From Bdellovibrio svalbardensis (GTDB taxonomy: Bacteria > Bdellovibrionota > Bdellovibrionia > Bdellovibrionales > Bdellovibrionaceae): DNA of 64,000 nucleotides. The stretch's first letter is position 1. Every line of letters begins with the position of its first letter. The DNA lies in the NCBI RefSeq assembly GCF_029531655.1, contig NZ_JANRMI010000004.1, forward strand, positions 532,212 to 596,211, in the 5' to 3' direction. Below the pieces are notes generated by a model. That model searched no databases. It was not told the DNA's origin and saw only the letters and a list, made by a program, of their open reading frames with translations. The translations under genes and the position numbers were made by a program. Below are positions 26,561 to 34,885 of the stretch, piece by piece.

Positions 26561-27814
26561 TTAAGAAGATTTAGCGACAGATTTTCCCGCCTTTGGGAAA
26601 ATCAATAGAACTTGAGTTCCGACCGCAACACGTGAACGGATTTGCAAATCACCACCGATACTTTGCAATGTTTTGCGAGCGTCAAAAAGACCTAAACCAT
26701 GGCCATGATCTTTTCCAAAAGTCATACCTTCTGCCATCAAACGCGGAAGAACTTCTTCGGGAATCCCACAGCCATTGTCCATAATCTGCAAAAGCCAACA
26801 GTCTTCCCGGTCCAGCAATGAAACATTGATCTGCGCATCTTTCTCCAAAGACGCTTCGATGGCGTTATTTAAAATATTAGCCAGTATTCTTTGCAACTTC
26901 ACTTCCGGCAATGCAATCATCACCTTGTCCGCTTTCACATGCTTGTGCCACGCAAATTCAATTTTCGAATGAGAAAAGCGATATTCTTTTAGAAGTCTGC
27001 CAGTCACCTCAGAAATCTCTGATACCATGGACTGAACTTCATTCGTCTTAAGATCAACATTTTCAGAAGAAGCAGAAAGACCTGCCGGGTCTCTCCCCTT
27101 CACTAGCAAGTCATCGGCAATCCCACGAATTCTAGAAACTGCCAAGGTCAGAAGTTCTTTTTTCTCTTCGGTCATCTCGTGAGACAATCGACTGAGCGTT
27201 GTCAGCGCCGTCAAAGGTCCGCGAATATCGTGCGCCACCTGGCGAGACATGGTTGAGATCTCTTTATTCAACGAAAGTTCGGCCTGCAGCTCTTGCGCAC
27301 GCAAGCGATTGAGCAGTTCGCGACGAGAACCAAAAAATAAGAAAATCAATCCAAGGAAAAGTCCCAGCATAAAGATCGGCGACGTCATGGATTTCCAAGC
27401 CAGCTCTGCCGAGCTATAGCAGACATTCACGGTCCCCGCGGGCAATGAAAACAACGTGATGGGTACGGTGTTTGAGAAGGCACACAAACCTTCAACTTTG
27501 GCAGCTCCTGGTGCACCAACAAGGCTGTTTTTAACCTGGACTGATGCCACCGCACTGTGAACATCGCGAAGCTGCCCAAGAATTTTATCCAACAAAGTGC
27601 TGTCTTTTTTCACCAACAAGGACTGCGCGATATCCTCTTCCCAGATCGAGAAGTACTGGGTCACCGCAGAGCGCGCACGATAAACCTCATAGCTAAAGCT
27701 CAAACCGGCAATAGCAACCAAAACAACACAGAACACCGCCAACCAAGGCCATGAACTGCGTTTTAAGAGGTTTTGAAGAAGTGGTTTCATAACCACTTTA
27801 AGAGCAAGTTCCAC
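26561..27814 (-). CDS. membrane sensor histidine kinase (orphan)
   Basis: 417 residues. Two membrane helices (about 20-40 and 150-172) enclose a periplasmic sensor of about 110 residues with two cysteines. HisKA has VAHDIRGPLTAL with the phospho-acceptor His. HATPase has NILNNAIEAS (N-box), DNGCGIPEE (G1) and GHGLGLFDARK (G2). Start is GTG 27814 or ATG 27790; neither has a clean ribosome site. No response regulator is adjacent. TATAAT and a palindrome lie upstream. Confidence 0.85.
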   Translation of the reverse strand: MELALKVVMKPLLQNLLKRSSWPWLAVFCVVLVAIAGLSFSYEVYRARSAVTQYFSIWEEDIAQSLLVKKDSTLLDKILGQLRDVHSAVASVQVKNSLVGAPGAAKVEGLCAFSNTVPITLFSLPAGTVNVCYSSAELAWKSMTSPIFMLGLFLGLIFLFFGSRRELLNRLRAQELQAELSLNKEISTMSRQVAHDIRGPLTALTTLSRLSHEMTEEKKELLTLAVSRIRGIADDLLVKGRDPAGLSASSENVDLKTNEVQSMVSEISEVTGRLLKEYRFSHSKIEFAWHKHVKADKVMIALPEVKLQRILANILNNAIEASLEKDAQINVSLLDREDCWLLQIMDNGCGIPEEVLPRLMAEGMTFGKDHGHGLGLFDARKTLQSIGGDLQIRSRVAVGTQVLLIFPKAGKSVAKSS

Positions 27815-27838
27815 TCCAAGCTGGAATGAAACCTGGTG

Positions 27839-27898
27839 ATTATAACCGTAGAGCCTTTTGACATTGGCCAGAACCGGCTCGACGTCTCAAAATGAGAC
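27839..27898 (-). promoter_or_regulatory. candidate promoter and operator of the kinase gene
   Basis: On the minus strand TATAAT (27844-27839) lies 25-50 bases before the kinase start. About 40 bases upstream is GTCTCAAAATGAGAC (27884-27898), site 2 of the exact palindrome. The -35 is weak, which suits an activated promoter. Confidence 0.5.
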
Positions 27899-27926
27899 AA
27901 GCCTCTCTAGCATTCTTTCGTGCACC

Positions 27927-28835
27927 TTAATGCATTGACTCTTTGTGAAGGTGATCTTTGATTTCTTTCACTTCAGCGATGCTCAAGTCGTAAGGACGAC
28001 CGCAGACTTGGCAAGTGACGTGGACAGGTTCATCTTTTTCAATCATGTCTTGAAGCTCCGCCTCACCCATGACTTCCAAAGCACGCACGACACGATCTTT
28101 AGTGCAAGGGCAGAAGTATTCAAGACCCTGAGCGTGTTCAAGCTCTTCGAATGGAATTCCTTCCATGAATGGCTTGATCAAGTCTTCAGGAGTTGCACCC
28201 GCAGCAAGCATCTTCGTAATATTCGGACGTTTGTCTTCGTAATTTTTTTGAATCAATTCAACAATGGCTTCTTCCACCCCAGGCATCACTTCAATCAAAA
28301 TGCCGCCCGCTTTTTCAACTTTGCCATTTTGATCAAGATAAACACCCAAAGAAACAACGGAACGAATTTGATGCGACTGATGCAAGTAGTGAGCAATGTC
28401 TTCACCGATCTCACCACTGATCATTTCAACAGTTCCGTGGAAAGGTTGCTTTTGGAACGGCTGATGTCTGGCCACGGTCAAAAGACCGATCCCCATGGCT
28501 TCTCTCAAGCTCAAACCTTTGTCGTAATTTTCAGGATGCCATTGCGGGTTCGGAGTGTAACCTCGCACATGACCATTGTAAGAGGCTTCAGCATAAACAC
28601 TTTGCAAATGACCACTGCCTTTGAAGAGCAAGCCCACTTGTTGTCCATCTTTCAGATTGGCAGCCATCAGTAAGGCACCAACCATGCTGCGTCCCACAGC
28701 CACCGTCGGCAACGGCGCCATGTTCTGCAGGTCTTGCATATGGCGCACAACTTCAGTCGCATCCACAGAAGCAATACGCAAAGTTAGATCTTTAGAAACA
28801 AAACGATGGACGCGATTAATGTCGTGATTGGTCAT
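27927..28835 (-). CDS. hslO: Hsp33 redox-regulated chaperone
   Basis: 302 residues from ATG 28835, chosen because GGGAG lies six bases upstream; longer versions start without a ribosome site. Hsp33 is a holdase activated by disulfide formation under oxidative stress. The core has the GSGHLQSVYAEA and GEIGEDIAHYLHQSHQ motifs. The C-terminal redox switch is FCPC ... CQVCG (CxC plus CxxC) that binds zinc when reduced. Divergent from the histidine phosphatase gene with 73 bp between starts. Confidence 0.95.
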   Translation of the reverse strand: MTNHDINRVHRFVSKDLTLRIASVDATEVVRHMQDLQNMAPLPTVAVGRSMVGALLMAANLKDGQQVGLLFKGSGHLQSVYAEASYNGHVRGYTPNPQWHPENYDKGLSLREAMGIGLLTVARHQPFQKQPFHGTVEMISGEIGEDIAHYLHQSHQIRSVVSLGVYLDQNGKVEKAGGILIEVMPGVEEAIVELIQKNYEDKRPNITKMLAAGATPEDLIKPFMEGIPFEELEHAQGLEYFCPCTKDRVVRALEVMGEAELQDMIEKDEPVHVTCQVCGRPYDLSIAEVKEIKDHLHKESMH

Positions 28836-28908
28836 GACAAACTCCCGATTTACGTGGAAAATAAGGCCGAAATTAACAAAGCCCCTCTTAAATGTCACGA
28901 GTGAAGTC

Positions 28909-29403
28909 ATGAAGATTTATATCTTTCGCCACGCCCAAAAGGCCGTCGATTTTTCCGGAGATCCCGATCTAACCCTCGAGGGACACAGCCAAGCCGTGAA
29001 GCTCATGGAAAAAGTCCTAAAAAATGAACTTCCTACTCCGACTCAGCTTTGGGTCTCCCCGCGAAAGCGCACTCACAGCACCTTTCGCCCCCTCGCCGAG
29101 CAATTAAAACTCCCTCTGCAAGAGCAGGAAGCTTTGCAAGAGCAAACCAGCGACGAAACAATTGTCGACTTCCGCAAGCGTGTTAAAAATTTACTCACCG
29201 GCGCAAGCACCCTGACTCAAGATGTGGTGTTTATGTGTTCGCATTATGACTGGGTTGTGGAAGCTTTGGCGGTGATTCCGAGCGATACCGATTTTTCTTC
29301 GGACTACGAATATGCGCACTGGAGTCCCTGTCAACACATGGGCTTTGAGGTTTCTGAAGACGGATTTTTTAAATTTATCGAGCTAAAAAGGATTAATCTA
29401 TGA
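28909..29403 (+). CDS. SixA-like histidine phosphatase
   Basis: 164 residues from ATG 28909; upstream codons would run back into the hslO start region. Histidine phosphatase superfamily, SixA type: MKIYIFRHAQKA carries the nucleophile His8, with a later SPRKRTHST arginine block and the second His in CSHYDWV. Substrates could be phosphohistidine proteins or small phosphoesters. The stop overlaps the next gene by 4 bp. Confidence 0.82.
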   Translation: MKIYIFRHAQKAVDFSGDPDLTLEGHSQAVKLMEKVLKNELPTPTQLWVSPRKRTHSTFRPLAEQLKLPLQEQEALQEQTSDETIVDFRKRVKNLLTGASTLTQDVVFMCSHYDWVVEALAVIPSDTDFSSDYEYAHWSPCQHMGFEVSEDGFFKFIELKRINL

Positions 29404-29987
29404 TTCAAAATATCTGGGCTGTCGGTCGCAATTATGCGGAACATGCAAAAGAACTTGGCAACGAAGTTCCGACGGAACCCTTGGTATTTTTGAAAGCTGG
29501 CAGCTGCGCTACACTGGCTGCAAAAGAAATTCACCTTCCAACTTGGGGCACGGACATTCATCACGAAGTTGAACTCGCCCTGCAGTTCGATGACAATCTG
29601 CAAATTGATGAAGCCTGTGTTGCTTTGGATCTTACGGAGCGTGCGAAACAAGCTCAACTCAAAGCCAAAGGTCAACCATGGACCCTGGCAAAAAGTTTCA
29701 AAGAGGCCTGCCCTCTTTCCGGTTTTTTCACGGTGAATGATTTGGAAGAACTAAAAGCCTTAGACATTATTTTGAAGGTCAACGGAGACATTCGCCAAAA
29801 AGGCAACACCAACCAGATGATCTTCACTCTGGAAGCGCTCATAGACTTCGTGCGTCAGCATTTCCCGGTAATGCCCGGAGATCTGCTCCTGACAGGCACT
29901 CCCGCCGGCGTAGGCCCTTTAAAAGCAGGAGATGTCGCCGAGGCCGAAATTGTGGGCAAAATCACTCACAAATGGCTCGTCAAATAG
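29400..29987 (+). CDS. fumarylacetoacetate hydrolase family protein (acylpyruvase-like)
   Basis: 195 residues, FAH fold. WAVGRNYAEHAKELGNE opens the protein. Metal ligands are likely in DIHHEVELAL, and substrate residues in WTLAKSFKEACPLS and LLTGTPAGVGPLKAGD. Length and motifs fit YcgM/FAHD1 acylpyruvases or oxaloacetate decarboxylases that cleave C-C bonds in keto acids. Coupled by a 4-bp overlap to the phosphatase gene and followed by two short palindromic repeats. Confidence 0.88.
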   Translation: MIQNIWAVGRNYAEHAKELGNEVPTEPLVFLKAGSCATLAAKEIHLPTWGTDIHHEVELALQFDDNLQIDEACVALDLTERAKQAQLKAKGQPWTLAKSFKEACPLSGFFTVNDLEELKALDIILKVNGDIRQKGNTNQMIFTLEALIDFVRQHFPVMPGDLLLTGTPAGVGPLKAGDVAEAEIVGKITHKWLVK

Positions 29988-30044
29988 CTACTCCTGCGCT
30001 GCAGGAGTGTAGACCAGCTACTCCTGCAACGCAGGAGTGTAGAC
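29986..30044. repeat. short palindromic repeat doublet (family R3)
   Basis: Two direct copies of a 29-bp unit (29986-30014 and 30016-30044), identical except for the three-base loop. Each is a hairpin ACTCCTGC-NNN-GCAGGAGT followed by GTAGAC. A third family member with compensatory changes is at 38933-38958. The first copy overlaps the stop of the FAH gene. Confidence 0.85.
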
Positions 30045-30112
30045 AGTTATAGCTTGAAATTCGCGTCCACTAGAGTGAATATTCCTTCGAATTTACAGCG
30101 AAGGAACCCCTT

Positions 30113-33064
30113 ATGAATAACGATATTCAGTCGCAGATTGTTACGCGTGGTGAAGAGATTATGAAACGCATGGAAAGCCAATCCAAGGCTTCCATCTTCT
30201 CAAAAGACTTCTGGTACGGCTCCATCATGGAATGGAGTATGAAAAATGATAAATTTAAAACCAATATGTTCCGCTTTGTGGACGTACTTCCTTCAATCAA
30301 CTCTGGTGATGAAGTTTCTCGTCACTTGAAAGAATATTTTTCTGAAGACGGCGGCGCATTGCCACCAGTATTCAACGTCGGCTTAGGCTTGGGCTCTTTG
30401 GCTCCGGGCTTGATGGCCAGCGCGATCAAAAAAAATGTCGTCGGCATGGCGAAGATGTTCATCACAGGTGAAAACCCGGATGAAGCTCTTCCGGTCTTGA
30501 AAAAGGCGCGCAAAAACAAAATGACTTTCACCGTGGACATTCTGGGCGAAGCGATCTTGTCTGAAAAAGAAGCGCAAGAATACACCAACAAGTACGTAGA
30601 GCTTGTTACTTGGCTCGCGAAAGATGCCGAGAAATGGGATGAAGTTCCTCAGATCGATCGCGATCATGAGGGTGCCCTTCCGAAAGTAAATGCGTCAGTT
30701 AAAATGACGGCGCTTTACTCACAAATCAAAGACATGGCTTGGGATGAATCTAAAAAGATTCTGAAAGATCGCATGCGTCCCCTTTTCCGTTTGGGGATGG
30801 AAAAAGGTGTCTTCATCAATCTGGATATGGAGCAGTACTCTGTCAAACATCTGACATTGGAAGTCTTCACTGAATTGATCAATGAACCTGAATTTAAAAA
30901 TTATAAATTCTTCGGTATCGTGATCCAGGCTTACCTTCGTGATTCTTTCGAAGACGTCAAAGCCTTGACAGAGTTCGCGCAAAAACGTGGCACACCATTC
31001 TGGGTACGCCTGGTGAAAGGTGCTTACTGGGATTACGAGACCATCGAGGCAGAACAACGTGGCTGGCCGGTTCCAGTTTATACAAAAAAAGCGGAATCAG
31101 ATGCGAACTACGAAATGTGCGCGAAGTACTTGCTTGAAAACATCAAGCACATCCGCCCGGCTTTCGCTTCTCACAATGTCAGAACTTTGGCAGCGTGTAT
31201 GGTTTACGCAGAAAAACTCAACATCCCGAAAGAAGCTTTGGAATTCCAAATGCTTTACGGAATGGCCGAACCCATCAAAAAAACCTTGGTCGATATGGGC
31301 TATCGTATGCGCGAGTACGCTCCCGTGGGCGAGTTGATTCCAGGCATGGCTTACCTTGTACGTCGTTTGCTTGAAAACACTTCGAATGAATCCTGGTTGC
31401 GTGGAAAATTCGCCGACAACAAATCTGTAGCAGAGCTTTTGAAAGATCCTGCTCAAGGTTTGACTCCGACTTCCCCAGTGATCCCTAAAAAACCAGGACG
31501 CTTCTACAACGAACCGCTTTTGGATTTCGCCGTCAAAGCAGACCGCGAAAAAATGCTAAAAGCTTTGAGTGATTTCAAAGCGTCTATGCCGGTAAACGTT
31601 CCATTGCATATCAACGGCAAAGAAATCTCCACTTCAAATATCTTTGAACGCGTGAATCCGTCTCATGCAGATCAAGTGGTTGGCAAAATCAACATGGGAT
31701 CTGTTGACCACGCGGAACAAGCTATGCAAGCGGCTCAAACAGCATTCAAGACTTGGAAAACAGTTCCAGCGGCAAAACGCGCCGACATGGTTGATAAGCT
31801 TGCCGACATCATGACTCGCGATAAATTTAAATTAATTGCGACGCAAGTTCTTGAAGTGGGCAAACCATGGGCGGAAGCTGATGGCGATATTGGCGAGGCG
31901 ATCGACTTCTGTCGTTACTACGCTCGTCATATGCGCGAGTTGGCATCACCTCTTCGTCAAGGGGCCCTTCCTGGTGAGCTGTCTCAGTACATTTACAAAT
32001 CTCGCGGTGTAACAGCTGTTATTGCTCCTTGGAACTTCCCTCTGGCGATTCTTGCCGGAATGGTGACGGCGGCAGCGGTGACTGGCAACACAGTGGTCAT
32101 GAAACCTGCCGAGCAATCTTCTGTAGTTGCCTGGGGCTTGATGAAAATGATCGTTGAAGCAGGCTTCCCTGCTGGTGTTATCAACTTCCTTCCTGGTTAC
32201 GGCGAAGAAGTTGGTGAGTATATTGTGAATCACAAATTCACCACGACTATTGCCTTTACAGGTTCTAAAGCCGTTGGTCTGCACATCTTGAACAAAGCGT
32301 CTTTGGTTCAGCCAGGGCAAACTCATGTAAAAAGATGCATTATCGAAATGGGCGGTAAAAATGCTGTCATTATCGATAACGATGCCGACCTGGACGAAGC
32401 AGTTGATGGAGTTCTGTACTCTTCATTCGGCTTCAGCGGTCAAAAATGCTCGGCAGCCAGCCGCGTGATCGTACTTGATGAAGTTTATGATCGCTTTACT
32501 GACCGCTTGGTGGAAGCTGCAAAATCAATCGAAATTGGTTCTGCGGAAAATCCAAAAGCCTACATGGGCCCGGTTGTCGACAAAGAAGCTTATGAGCGCA
32601 TTTTGGGAACTATCGCTGAAGGCGAGAAAAACCATAAGTTGTTGTTCAAAGCCAATGTGCCTTCTAACGGCTACTATGCTCCAGCAACGATATTTGGAAA
32701 TGTTCCTGGCGACGCAAAACTTGCCCAACAGGAAATCTTCGGACCTGTTGTGGCTGTGATCCGCGCTAAAAACTTGGATCATGCTTTGGAAATCGCCAAC
32801 AGCACTGAATACGCTCTTACGGGCGGTCTTTTCTCTCGCAGCCCAGCGAATATCGCTCGCGTGAAGGAAGAGTTCGAAGTAGGTAACTTGTACGTCAATC
32901 GTGGCATCACAGGCGCCATGGTGGATCGTCATCCATTCGGTGGCTTCAAAATGTCTGGCGTCGGCTCAAAAACCGGCGGTATCGACTACTTGAAACAGTA
33001 CATGGAACCAATCTGCGTGACTGAGAACACTCTCCGCCGCGGCTTTGCTCCACTAGAAGAATAG
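30113..33064 (+). CDS. putA: bifunctional proline dehydrogenase / P5C dehydrogenase
   Basis: PutA, 983 residues: oxidises proline to P5C (FAD) and then to glutamate (NAD+). The proline dehydrogenase barrel lies at about 100-440 (RLVKGAYWDYE, AFASHNVRTLA). An aldehyde dehydrogenase domain lies at about 510-975, with Glu745 (IEMGGKNA) and catalytic Cys779 (SGQKCSAASR). There is no N-terminal ribbon-helix-helix, so it is not an autorepressor. RBS GAAGGAA. Proline from digested prey protein is a plausible substrate (inference). Followed by a strong terminator. Confidence 0.95.
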   Translation: MNNDIQSQIVTRGEEIMKRMESQSKASIFSKDFWYGSIMEWSMKNDKFKTNMFRFVDVLPSINSGDEVSRHLKEYFSEDGGALPPVFNVGLGLGSLAPGLMASAIKKNVVGMAKMFITGENPDEALPVLKKARKNKMTFTVDILGEAILSEKEAQEYTNKYVELVTWLAKDAEKWDEVPQIDRDHEGALPKVNASVKMTALYSQIKDMAWDESKKILKDRMRPLFRLGMEKGVFINLDMEQYSVKHLTLEVFTELINEPEFKNYKFFGIVIQAYLRDSFEDVKALTEFAQKRGTPFWVRLVKGAYWDYETIEAEQRGWPVPVYTKKAESDANYEMCAKYLLENIKHIRPAFASHNVRTLAACMVYAEKLNIPKEALEFQMLYGMAEPIKKTLVDMGYRMREYAPVGELIPGMAYLVRRLLENTSNESWLRGKFADNKSVAELLKDPAQGLTPTSPVIPKKPGRFYNEPLLDFAVKADREKMLKALSDFKASMPVNVPLHINGKEISTSNIFERVNPSHADQVVGKINMGSVDHAEQAMQAAQTAFKTWKTVPAAKRADMVDKLADIMTRDKFKLIATQVLEVGKPWAEADGDIGEAIDFCRYYARHMRELASPLRQGALPGELSQYIYKSRGVTAVIAPWNFPLAILAGMVTAAAVTGNTVVMKPAEQSSVVAWGLMKMIVEAGFPAGVINFLPGYGEEVGEYIVNHKFTTTIAFTGSKAVGLHILNKASLVQPGQTHVKRCIIEMGGKNAVIIDNDADLDEAVDGVLYSSFGFSGQKCSAASRVIVLDEVYDRFTDRLVEAAKSIEIGSAENPKAYMGPVVDKEAYERILGTIAEGEKNHKLLFKANVPSNGYYAPATIFGNVPGDAKLAQQEIFGPVVAVIRAKNLDHALEIANSTEYALTGGLFSRSPANIARVKEEFEVGNLYVNRGITGAMVDRHPFGGFKMSGVGSKTGGIDYLKQYMEPICVTENTLRRGFAPLEE

Positions 33065-33089
33065 TTAAAACCAAAAATTCACAGACACT

Positions 33090-33120
33090 AAAAGGCGCTC
33101 TCAGGAGCGCCTTTTTTATT
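33090..33120 (+). terminator. terminator of putA
   Basis: GGCGCTC-TCAG-GAGCGCC stem with flanking A-run and TTTTTT. Confidence 0.92.
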
Positions 33121-33180
33121 ATTTCCCCTTGGCTTTAAGATCGATCTTCTGTAAGTTTCGCTGCGCTCTCAAGGAGACAC

Positions 33181-33618
33181 ATGAAAGCCCTGGTATCCCT
33201 CTCAATTCTAATTCTTTTCATCACTTCCCAAGCCCTGGCAGCTAATGACTCTTTAGGAGTCTTCTTCCGTCCCGAGAAAACAATTATCCAGATAACTCAA
33301 GGAGGCATCCAAAGCCGCCTGCAAAAATGGCTGAAGTACGTCGGCGCCAAGCAAGATGCTCAGCTATTAAGCTCAGACAATAGCTTTAAAATGGAGTGCG
33401 TGCGGGATCTAGATACAGCTCGATGCCAGCTTCGCCTGCTGCCCTCCGCCTTGGTTCAATTCCATAACAAGAAGATTCAGGCTCACATCCCGCTAAAAGA
33501 TCTTGGATTGAGTGATGCCGGACCGATTGAAGTTCCTTTTGAAAGTGCCAATGGCGATCGTTTGGATTTGGTCGTCAGTGATGGAACTTTGCATCTTTAT
33601 GTCAGCAAAGCCCGCTAA
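33181..33618 (+). CDS. small secreted protein of unknown function
   Basis: 145 residues with a signal peptide cleaved after ALA (about residue 20). The mature 125 residues are beta-rich with two cysteines (ECVRDLDTARCQ). No family is recognised. It sits between two terminators as a single-gene unit, with an AAGGAG ribosome site 6 bases before the ATG. Confidence 0.75.
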   Translation: MKALVSLSILILFITSQALAANDSLGVFFRPEKTIIQITQGGIQSRLQKWLKYVGAKQDAQLLSSDNSFKMECVRDLDTARCQLRLLPSALVQFHNKKIQAHIPLKDLGLSDAGPIEVPFESANGDRLDLVVSDGTLHLYVSKAR

Positions 33619-33645
33619 GAACAAAACAACAGGGTTTTAAAAAGG

Positions 33646-33680
33646 AAAAAGGCCAGAATTGCTTCTGGCCTTTTTTATTT
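33646..33680. terminator. terminator of the 33181 gene
   Basis: A-run, GGCCAGAA-TTGC-TTCTGGCC, T-run. Confidence 0.92.
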
Positions 33681-33683
33681 AAA

Positions 33684-34041
33684 TCAAAAATAGAGGTGAG
33701 AACATCATGCTCCCCGAGTACCTTCCTTGGTATCACCCCTCCCGTAAAGACAATCTCAACATGCCAATGTACATATTGCAATAGGGTAATTTCATTTTTT
33801 TTCATTATTTGCGATTTTCTTTAAAAAATCATAGCTAACGACTTCGCTACACGCAGGCGCTCCATCTTCTTCGGAGTCATCTCCCAACATCGATAATCAA
33901 AAAAACACCATCACCAACCCAATATCACACAAACTAACACCTCAAGCATCACTTCATCCAAACACTTCAAATTTAATTGTTTCTTAAATCTTTCCAATTA
34001 GTTACTTGTCTTTCTTCAACATCTTCAATATACCATCGTTC
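33684..34041. other. AT-rich spacer before the Y1 transposase gene
   Basis: About 360 bp without a gene. A/T runs and CA-rich tracts, no clear promoter or repeat. Confidence 0.55.
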
Positions 34042-34611
34042 ATGAATCAAGCGAGTTTTCGAACGAAAGACATCGCCATGGAAGATCCGCGATTGAAGGC
34101 TGCCAGCGCCTTTGGCGGAATTCTTTTTCGCAAAGCGCGATACCGAACTCATCGCCCACTTTGCACTAAGCGCTCCATTCACCTTGTTTTAAGATCTTCT
34201 CAAACCACGGGAAAACGCAGTTTTCAAAGCTCAGAAAACTGGAAAAGAATCGAAAAATTATGTTTTGAATTTGCGGCTCGCCACCGCATTCAGATTCAGC
34301 ACTACGCCAATGGCGGCAACCATCTACATCTGGTCATTAAACTTAAAAGAAAACTCGCTTACGCTTCCTTCATCCGCGCCCTCACTGGAGCCATTGCCCT
34401 CAAAGTCACCGGAGCAAACCGCAATCAAGCCAACAAAACCCGCTTTTGGGACTTCCGCCCCTTCACCACCCTAGTAGAACGAAGCACCAAATACTCCATC
34501 GCAAAAGATTATGTTACTTTAAACTTCCTGGAAAACCTCAAGGTCATCCCGGCAGTTCGCGCACGCCTCAAAGGAATAAGAGCGCAAGCAAGCGCGCTCA
34601 ACACCAGCTAA
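34042..34611 (+). CDS. Y1 (REP-associated-type) transposase
   Basis: 189 residues from ATG 34042; TTG 34006 is a longer in-frame option. Y1/HUH family: IHLVLRSS strand, the HUH motif as His94-Leu-His96 (GNHLHLVIK), the family block FWDFRPFT (135-142), and a likely nucleophile Tyr157 in AKDYVTLN. RAYT-type enzymes nick single strands at palindromic REP sequences and are not flanked by terminal repeats. No IS ends are seen here. It is a candidate for mobilising the palindromic repeat families in this window, which is inference. A weak hairpin with T-run follows. Confidence 0.8.
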   Translation: MNQASFRTKDIAMEDPRLKAASAFGGILFRKARYRTHRPLCTKRSIHLVLRSSQTTGKRSFQSSENWKRIEKLCFEFAARHRIQIQHYANGGNHLHLVIKLKRKLAYASFIRALTGAIALKVTGANRNQANKTRFWDFRPFTTLVERSTKYSIAKDYVTLNFLENLKVIPAVRARLKGIRAQASALNTS

Positions 34612-34618
34612 ACATACT

Positions 34619-34640
34619 CCGTTGTCGAACGGCTTATTTT
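34619..34640 (+). terminator. weak terminator after the Y1 transposase gene
   Basis: CCGTT-GTCG-AACGG then CTTATTTT, 8 bp after the stop codon. The short stem makes this uncertain. Confidence 0.45.
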
Positions 34641-34760
34641 ATAAATGAAGGAAGTGGCTCCAACGGCAGTTCCGAGAGAGTACTCTCTGAACTCTAAGGT
34701 ATTTTGGAGATGGGATGCTGAAAGCGACCAACTCCTCCCCTCCAAACAACCGAGAACCAA

Positions 34761-34883
34761 GGCAGTTCAAAAAGGTCCAGATGCAAGGCGGAGGATTTTT
34801 CGAGAAACGCAGGCGTGGCAGCGCCACGTCGGAGTGAAGCGAAAGGCCCGACAACGCAGTCAGCTGGGCCTTTTTCAACTGCC
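34761..34883. repeat. structured ~124-bp repeat, copy 2 (family R2)
   Basis: Outer stem GGCAGTT-c-AAAAAGG / CCTTTTT-c-AACTGCC, then CAG/CTG. Inside is hairpin GCGTGGC-AGC-GCCACG, with the conserved GATGCAAGGCGGAGG and CCCGACAACGCAGTCAG tracts. It ends two bases before the stop codon of endA, like copy 1 beside the zinc-ribbon gene. The outermost seven pairs differ from copy 1 but still pair. Confidence 0.85.
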
Positions 34884-34885
34884 GC

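Noticed and set aside
27960..28673. 242-residue plus-strand frame antisense to hslO
   Set aside because: Shadow of a confidently identified gene; composition reflects reverse-strand codons.
34675..34688. AGAGAGTACTCTCT 14-bp perfect palindrome
   Set aside because: Simple-sequence palindrome not tied to a start codon or repeated elsewhere in the window.
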